This document shows, piece by piece, positions 12,600 to 15,669 of a stretch of DNA of 15,669 bases. This stretch comes from Dehalococcoidia bacterium. GTDB taxonomy: Bacteria > Chloroflexota > Dehalococcoidia > GIF9 > UBA5629. The stretch's first letter is position 1, and each line of letters begins with the position of its first letter. The stretch covers positions 1 through 15,669 of the forward strand of contig JAFGLP010000002.1 in NCBI GenBank assembly GCA_016927965.1, given 5' to 3'. Below the pieces are notes generated by a model. The model worked only from the letters and a program-made list of their open reading frames with translations, had not been told where the DNA came from and searched no databases. A program made the translations under genes and the position numbers.

Positions 12600-14072
12600 T
12601 CAATAAGTTCTGCCTTCAATTCCGGCGATCTTCTTTACCATAGCTTTACGTGCTTCTATATCATACTGGGATGTAATAGCTATGCTCTCCATGATAGGGG
12701 AACCACCGCCGTGGTAGTTGGCCATCATGGTAATGCCGCCGGTAGCTGAACACAGCACATCTCCGATATGCATCCAGAGCTTGATAGCATCGTCTATATT
12801 GATATTGGGATTGCGCATGGTATACTTCTTGAGCAAATCCGCCGTATCCGGATTCAGTAAATCAGCTTCATGTGGGAAAGTGGCGGGGATTCCTCCGGAT
12901 ATATCGCAGAGTATCTCGTACTCGTGATATACCGCTTCACCGGTCAGGCACCTGCCGGCATTACAATAGATAGAATTGGGAATATAGCTGCCTGGCCCAT
13001 AGGGAACAAAGCCCTTACCTGGCATGTAGACTTCTGGTTTTCCCAGGGAAGACCCGGTAAAACCGGCGGCATATCCCAGCTCAGCAGTACGGATAATCTC
13101 AGCCAGCCGGTCACGCACATGCGGCGCCTTGGCAATACCGTTGTATTCAGCCGCCAGAGCCACCGTACCCAACAATAGTTCACCCAGGGCAGGTTTGCAG
13201 CCGGCATAGCTGTGCCGGTGGAAAAGCGCAAACAGCAGAGCCGCCACTCCACCATGTGAAGTTTCCCCACAGAGGAATACCCTCTCCCAGGGGATGAAGC
13301 AATTATCGAATATGGTATAGGAATCCGAGTTACCCTGCGCAAAGCCTTTCTTATACACCTTCCGCTCACGCAGATTGTGTGCGGTCACCACCTGTTTGAC
13401 GCCGTCGTAGTCGGCCGGCACGGCGAAGCCCACCGCCCAGTCCTTTTCCTCAGGCAGCAGCGACCTGGTGGGTACCACCAGTATCTCATCGGATATGGCT
13501 GCCAGCGAGTTATGCACCTTGCAGCCCTTTACAACGATGCCGTCGCTCTTGCGCTCGACCACGCGCACATAAAGGTCCGGGTCAAGCTGCTGGCTGGGAC
13601 GCTTCATCCTGTCGCCCTTGACATCGGTCTGTGCGCAGCACCCCACCAGGTCCTCCATCTGATAGCGCTCGAGCCATTTCTTGAAATTTTTATGATATTC
13701 CGTCGTGCCGTTGTTCTGCTTGTCAGCCTCAAAAGAGACGTTGTAAATAGCATTCGAAGCGTCGACTCCCATGCAACGCATGATACATCCCCAGACAAGC
13801 TGGCAAAGGGCCCTGATCATATCCTGCTTCTTGTGCAGGTCTTCGGTGCTGTGACAGATATGATTAAAGCGGTTGATCGTCTCGCCCGTCAGGTGGCTCT
13901 TTGCGGTAAGCAGGTCTTTGTATTTGGGATCGTTGACAAGGTCAAAGGTAATTCCCATAACGTCGATGCTGGGCATCAATGCTTCATCATCCCTGTCAAT
14001 AAGGTTACCGTTAAAATAGATATTGCGCTTCTTTTTCCTCAGGCCCTCGATATACTGTTTCTTGGTTCTCAT
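12600..14072 (-). CDS. 4-hydroxybutyryl-CoA dehydratase (AbfD)-family [4Fe-4S] flavoprotein
   Basis: A 490-aa protein of the HpaB/AbfD superfamily, about the same length as Clostridium aminobutyricum AbfD. In AbfD the [4Fe-4S] cluster is held by C99, C103, H292 and C299. Here CIMRC gives C96 and C100, and HRHSYAGC gives H285 and C292, so all four ligands are kept at the right spacing. That separates it from HpaB-type FADH2 monooxygenases, which lack the cluster. Y289 and K293 match AbfD Y296 and K300, and D250 matches E257. From recalled alignment, catalytic E455 corresponds to A451 and A460 to G456, so the substrate or chemistry may differ. It would catalyse an oxygen-sensitive radical dehydration or double-bond shift of an acyl-CoA. 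AGAGGT precedes the ATG. The acyl-CoA dehydrogenase gene lies 79 bases upstream. Confidence 0.88.
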   Translation of the reverse strand: MRTKKQYIEGLRKKKRNIYFNGNLIDRDDEALMPSIDVMGITFDLVNDPKYKDLLTAKSHLTGETINRFNHICHSTEDLHKKQDMIRALCQLVWGCIMRCMGVDASNAIYNVSFEADKQNNGTTEYHKNFKKWLERYQMEDLVGCCAQTDVKGDRMKRPSQQLDPDLYVRVVERKSDGIVVKGCKVHNSLAAISDEILVVPTRSLLPEEKDWAVGFAVPADYDGVKQVVTAHNLRERKVYKKGFAQGNSDSYTIFDNCFIPWERVFLCGETSHGGVAALLFALFHRHSYAGCKPALGELLLGTVALAAEYNGIAKAPHVRDRLAEIIRTAELGYAAGFTGSSLGKPEVYMPGKGFVPYGPGSYIPNSIYCNAGRCLTGEAVYHEYEILCDISGGIPATFPHEADLLNPDTADLLKKYTMRNPNINIDDAIKLWMHIGDVLCSATGGITMMANYHGGGSPIMESIAITSQYDIEARKAMVKKIAGIEGRTY

Positions 14073-14151
14073 TTTTAACCTCTGTTAGTTAATATTTTGA
14101 TTTATACTCTTATTATCAAGACAACGTAAATAACCAACTGTACCGGGCAGG

Positions 14152-15342
14152 CTATCTTCTCGGCAAGCCTAACCCGCGCTGGGCGATGATATTGCGCTGG
14201 ATTTCCGAGGTGCCTGCTCCGACCACAGCCGAGATCGAATCCAGGTAGCCGATGCCAACCCTGCCGCCCATTTGCGCATGTTTCGATCCTCGCCACAACT
14301 GACCGTACTGCCCCATTATCTCCATTCCTATACCAGCTATCTTGCGGCTCAATGTGGTAGATACCAGCTTAAGCACCGAGGCCTCGACGTTGGGAAACAG
14401 CCCGTTATCAATCATCCAGGCTGTTTTAAAGAAAAACATGTAAGCCAGCTCAACCTCGATAGCAAGCTCAGCCAACTTCTGTTTCACGATCGGTTCCTCG
14501 CCGACAGGCCTGCCATTGCGTTTATTTTCCTTTGCATACTTTAACAGGTCTTCAAGCTGCCTGCGGAAGCCGCCCATTGAAATGGCCAGCCTCTCAAAAT
14601 CCAGGGCAGCCATCAGGTAATAAAACCCCATGTTCATCTGCCCGACAATGTTTTTCTTGGGGACACGGACATTATCGAGAAATACTTCATTAAAAGAGTG
14701 ATAACCTACGATATTAATCAGGGGGCGGATGGTGATGCCGGGGGAGCGGTTGTCCATGATAAAAAGCGTGGTACCCTTATGAGCGGGAACGCTCATATCT
14801 GTGCGAGCAACCATCCAGCCATAGTCCGCTACATGTGCGCCGCTGCTCCATATCTTCTGTCCATTTACGATAAGATCATCACCATCATCCACCGCCCGGC
14901 TCTGCATCGAGGCTAAATCCGAACCCGAGTTAGGTTCACTGTAACCCAGCCAGAAAATAAGGCCTTCATTCATAATGCGGGGAATCCACTCTCTCTTCAA
15001 CTCCTCGCTGCCGAATTTAAGAATAGTGGGAGCGGAGATTACATTGGCCGTTCCCCCGGTTGGCGCCCTGTAATAGCTGAGCCGTTCATACATGATGGCC
15101 TGCATCATGGCACTGGTGCCGATGCCGCCGTACTCCGTAGGCGCTGACAACAGCCCCTTTCTATACATTTTTTTTGTGAATTCAAGGCGGAATGAATCTT
15201 TCTCCTCAAATTCCACAATGGCGCCGTATCCGCCGGGCCACTGAATTTGTTCGTCTACCCATCCTTCAGGCAGCTCTTTCTGCAAATAACCGTCAACCCA
15301 ATCCCATAACTCCTGCTCTTCTTTGTTAAATTTGAAATCCAT
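14152..15342 (-). CDS. Acyl-CoA dehydrogenase
   Basis: A 396-aa FAD-dependent acyl-CoA dehydrogenase that forms an alpha,beta double bond in an acyl-CoA and passes electrons to ETF. The N-terminal helical domain runs to about 125. The flavin/substrate segment has WLGYSEPNSGSDLASM (131-146) and the middle beta domain has GQKIWSSGAH (161-170). The C-terminal helical domain ends with GAGTSEIQRNIIAQRGLGLPR. In medium-chain enzymes the catalytic base is the Glu of YEGT; here that position is Ala (GAGT, A376). A Glu is present at E250 in ALDFERL, the helix-G position used by isovaleryl-CoA and long-chain enzymes, so it is likely active. The start has AGGAG 10 nt upstream. It is the first gene after livF and leads into the AbfD-type gene. 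Chain type of the substrate is not predictable. Confidence 0.93.
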   Translation of the reverse strand: MDFKFNKEEQELWDWVDGYLQKELPEGWVDEQIQWPGGYGAIVEFEEKDSFRLEFTKKMYRKGLLSAPTEYGGIGTSAMMQAIMYERLSYYRAPTGGTANVISAPTILKFGSEELKREWIPRIMNEGLIFWLGYSEPNSGSDLASMQSRAVDDGDDLIVNGQKIWSSGAHVADYGWMVARTDMSVPAHKGTTLFIMDNRSPGITIRPLINIVGYHSFNEVFLDNVRVPKKNIVGQMNMGFYYLMAALDFERLAISMGGFRRQLEDLLKYAKENKRNGRPVGEEPIVKQKLAELAIEVELAYMFFFKTAWMIDNGLFPNVEASVLKLVSTTLSRKIAGIGMEIMGQYGQLWRGSKHAQMGGRVGIGYLDSISAVVGAGTSEIQRNIIAQRGLGLPRR

Positions 15343-15447
15343 CTCTAGTAAACTCCTTTTTTAACAGGCAACGATCACCTACGCCAGCCCGCTTTCATAC
15401 TGACCGGACATAAGATGTTTTTATATGTGTATACCGGATTTAACGGT

Positions 15448-15669
15448 CTATAATCCCAGATATACTTTACGCAGGAACTCGTCAGCCATCAGCTTTTCTC
15501 CGGTGCCTTCACCGACGATATGCCCTTTGGACAACACGTAGTTCCTGCTGGCAATCTCAAACGCATAGCTGACATCCTGCTCTACCAGCAGTATGGTCAG
15601 CCCCATGCCGTGGATCTCCTTTAAGCGCTCGAACAGGGTCTCTTTCAGCAGCGGCGAAAGTCCTGTAGA
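15448..15669 (-). CDS. livF: LivF-type ABC transporter ATPase (C-terminal fragment)
   Basis: Only the last 73 codons are in the window, entering at 15669 and ending with TAG at 15450-15448. The visible start STGLSP is the tail of the Walker B/D-loop segment (DEPS-GLSP in the family). LTILLVEQD (24-32) has the Gln typical of LivF at the switch position, and IVGEGTGEKL and LRKVYLGL are the standard LivF ending. It energises a branched-chain amino acid type (HAAT) importer, the transporter class served by the binding proteins on the left. That it works with them is inference, since the permease genes are outside the window or elsewhere. 105 bases separate it from the acyl-CoA dehydrogenase; no clear terminator or promoter is seen there. 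Confidence 0.93.
   Translation of the reverse strand, partial: STGLSPLLKETLFERLKEIHGMGLTILLVEQDVSYAFEIASRNYVLSKGHIVGEGTGEKLMADEFLRKVYLGL

Noticed and set aside
12600..14072. Annotation as 4-hydroxyphenylacetate 3-monooxygenase (HpaB)
   Set aside because: The superfamily is the same, but the CxxxC and H-x6-C cluster ligands of AbfD are intact, and the neighbours are acyl-CoA enzymes of an apparently anaerobic pathway.
13377..14078. 233-codon open frame on the plus strand
   Set aside because: It lies wholly antisense to the AbfD-type gene, shows no recognisable domain, and arises from the codon bias of the real gene. The same applies to the 205-codon frame at 8929-9546 and the 193-codon frame at 9563-10144.

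Overview
Every gene in this window lies on the minus strand, so gene order reads from high to low coordinates. No rRNA, tRNA, CRISPR array, transposase or integrase is visible. The content suggests an uncultured anaerobic bacterium that degrades carboxylic or aromatic acids through CoA thioesters. All four complete solute-binding proteins are lipoproteins, which fits a monoderm envelope such as Chloroflexota (Dehalococcoidia-like) or anaerobic Bacillota. An anaerobic Desulfobacterota cannot be excluded. This placement is inference; there is no phylogenetic marker here.

Right part (15669 to 8489), catabolic genes: the C-terminal end of a LivF-type ABC ATPase; an acyl-CoA dehydrogenase; a 4-hydroxybutyryl-CoA dehydratase (AbfD)-family protein with all four [4Fe-4S] ligands in place; a PadR-family repressor with its own promoter and operator; then a tightly packed set of two thiolase-fold proteins lacking the usual Cys/His active-site residues and two Zn-ribbon/OB-fold (DUF35) partners. 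An NAD-type short-chain dehydrogenase follows after a 315-base gap.

Left part (7423 to 1), transport: a tandem array of four complete and one cut-off paralogous LivK-like lipoproteins, called E, D, C, B and A in transcription order. No permease genes lie between them. Each complete copy ends in its own strong hairpin terminator, and most have a recognisable sigma-70 promoter, so they look like separate transcription units. They fall into two subtypes that alternate along the array (E and C; D and B).

The most useful new observation is a shared palindrome, ATTCCC-N4-GGGAAT. It occurs just downstream of the -10 of padR and just downstream of the -10 of binding protein E, with further similarity in the flanks. 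This links the catabolic regulator to only one of the arrayed binding proteins. Taken together, the window looks like an import-and-degradation locus for an unknown acid. Paralogous binding proteins would feed a Liv-type transporter, and the CoA ester would pass through dehydrogenation, a radical dehydratase/isomerase step, alcohol oxidation and a thiolase-fold C-C bond reaction. The substrate cannot be named from sequence.
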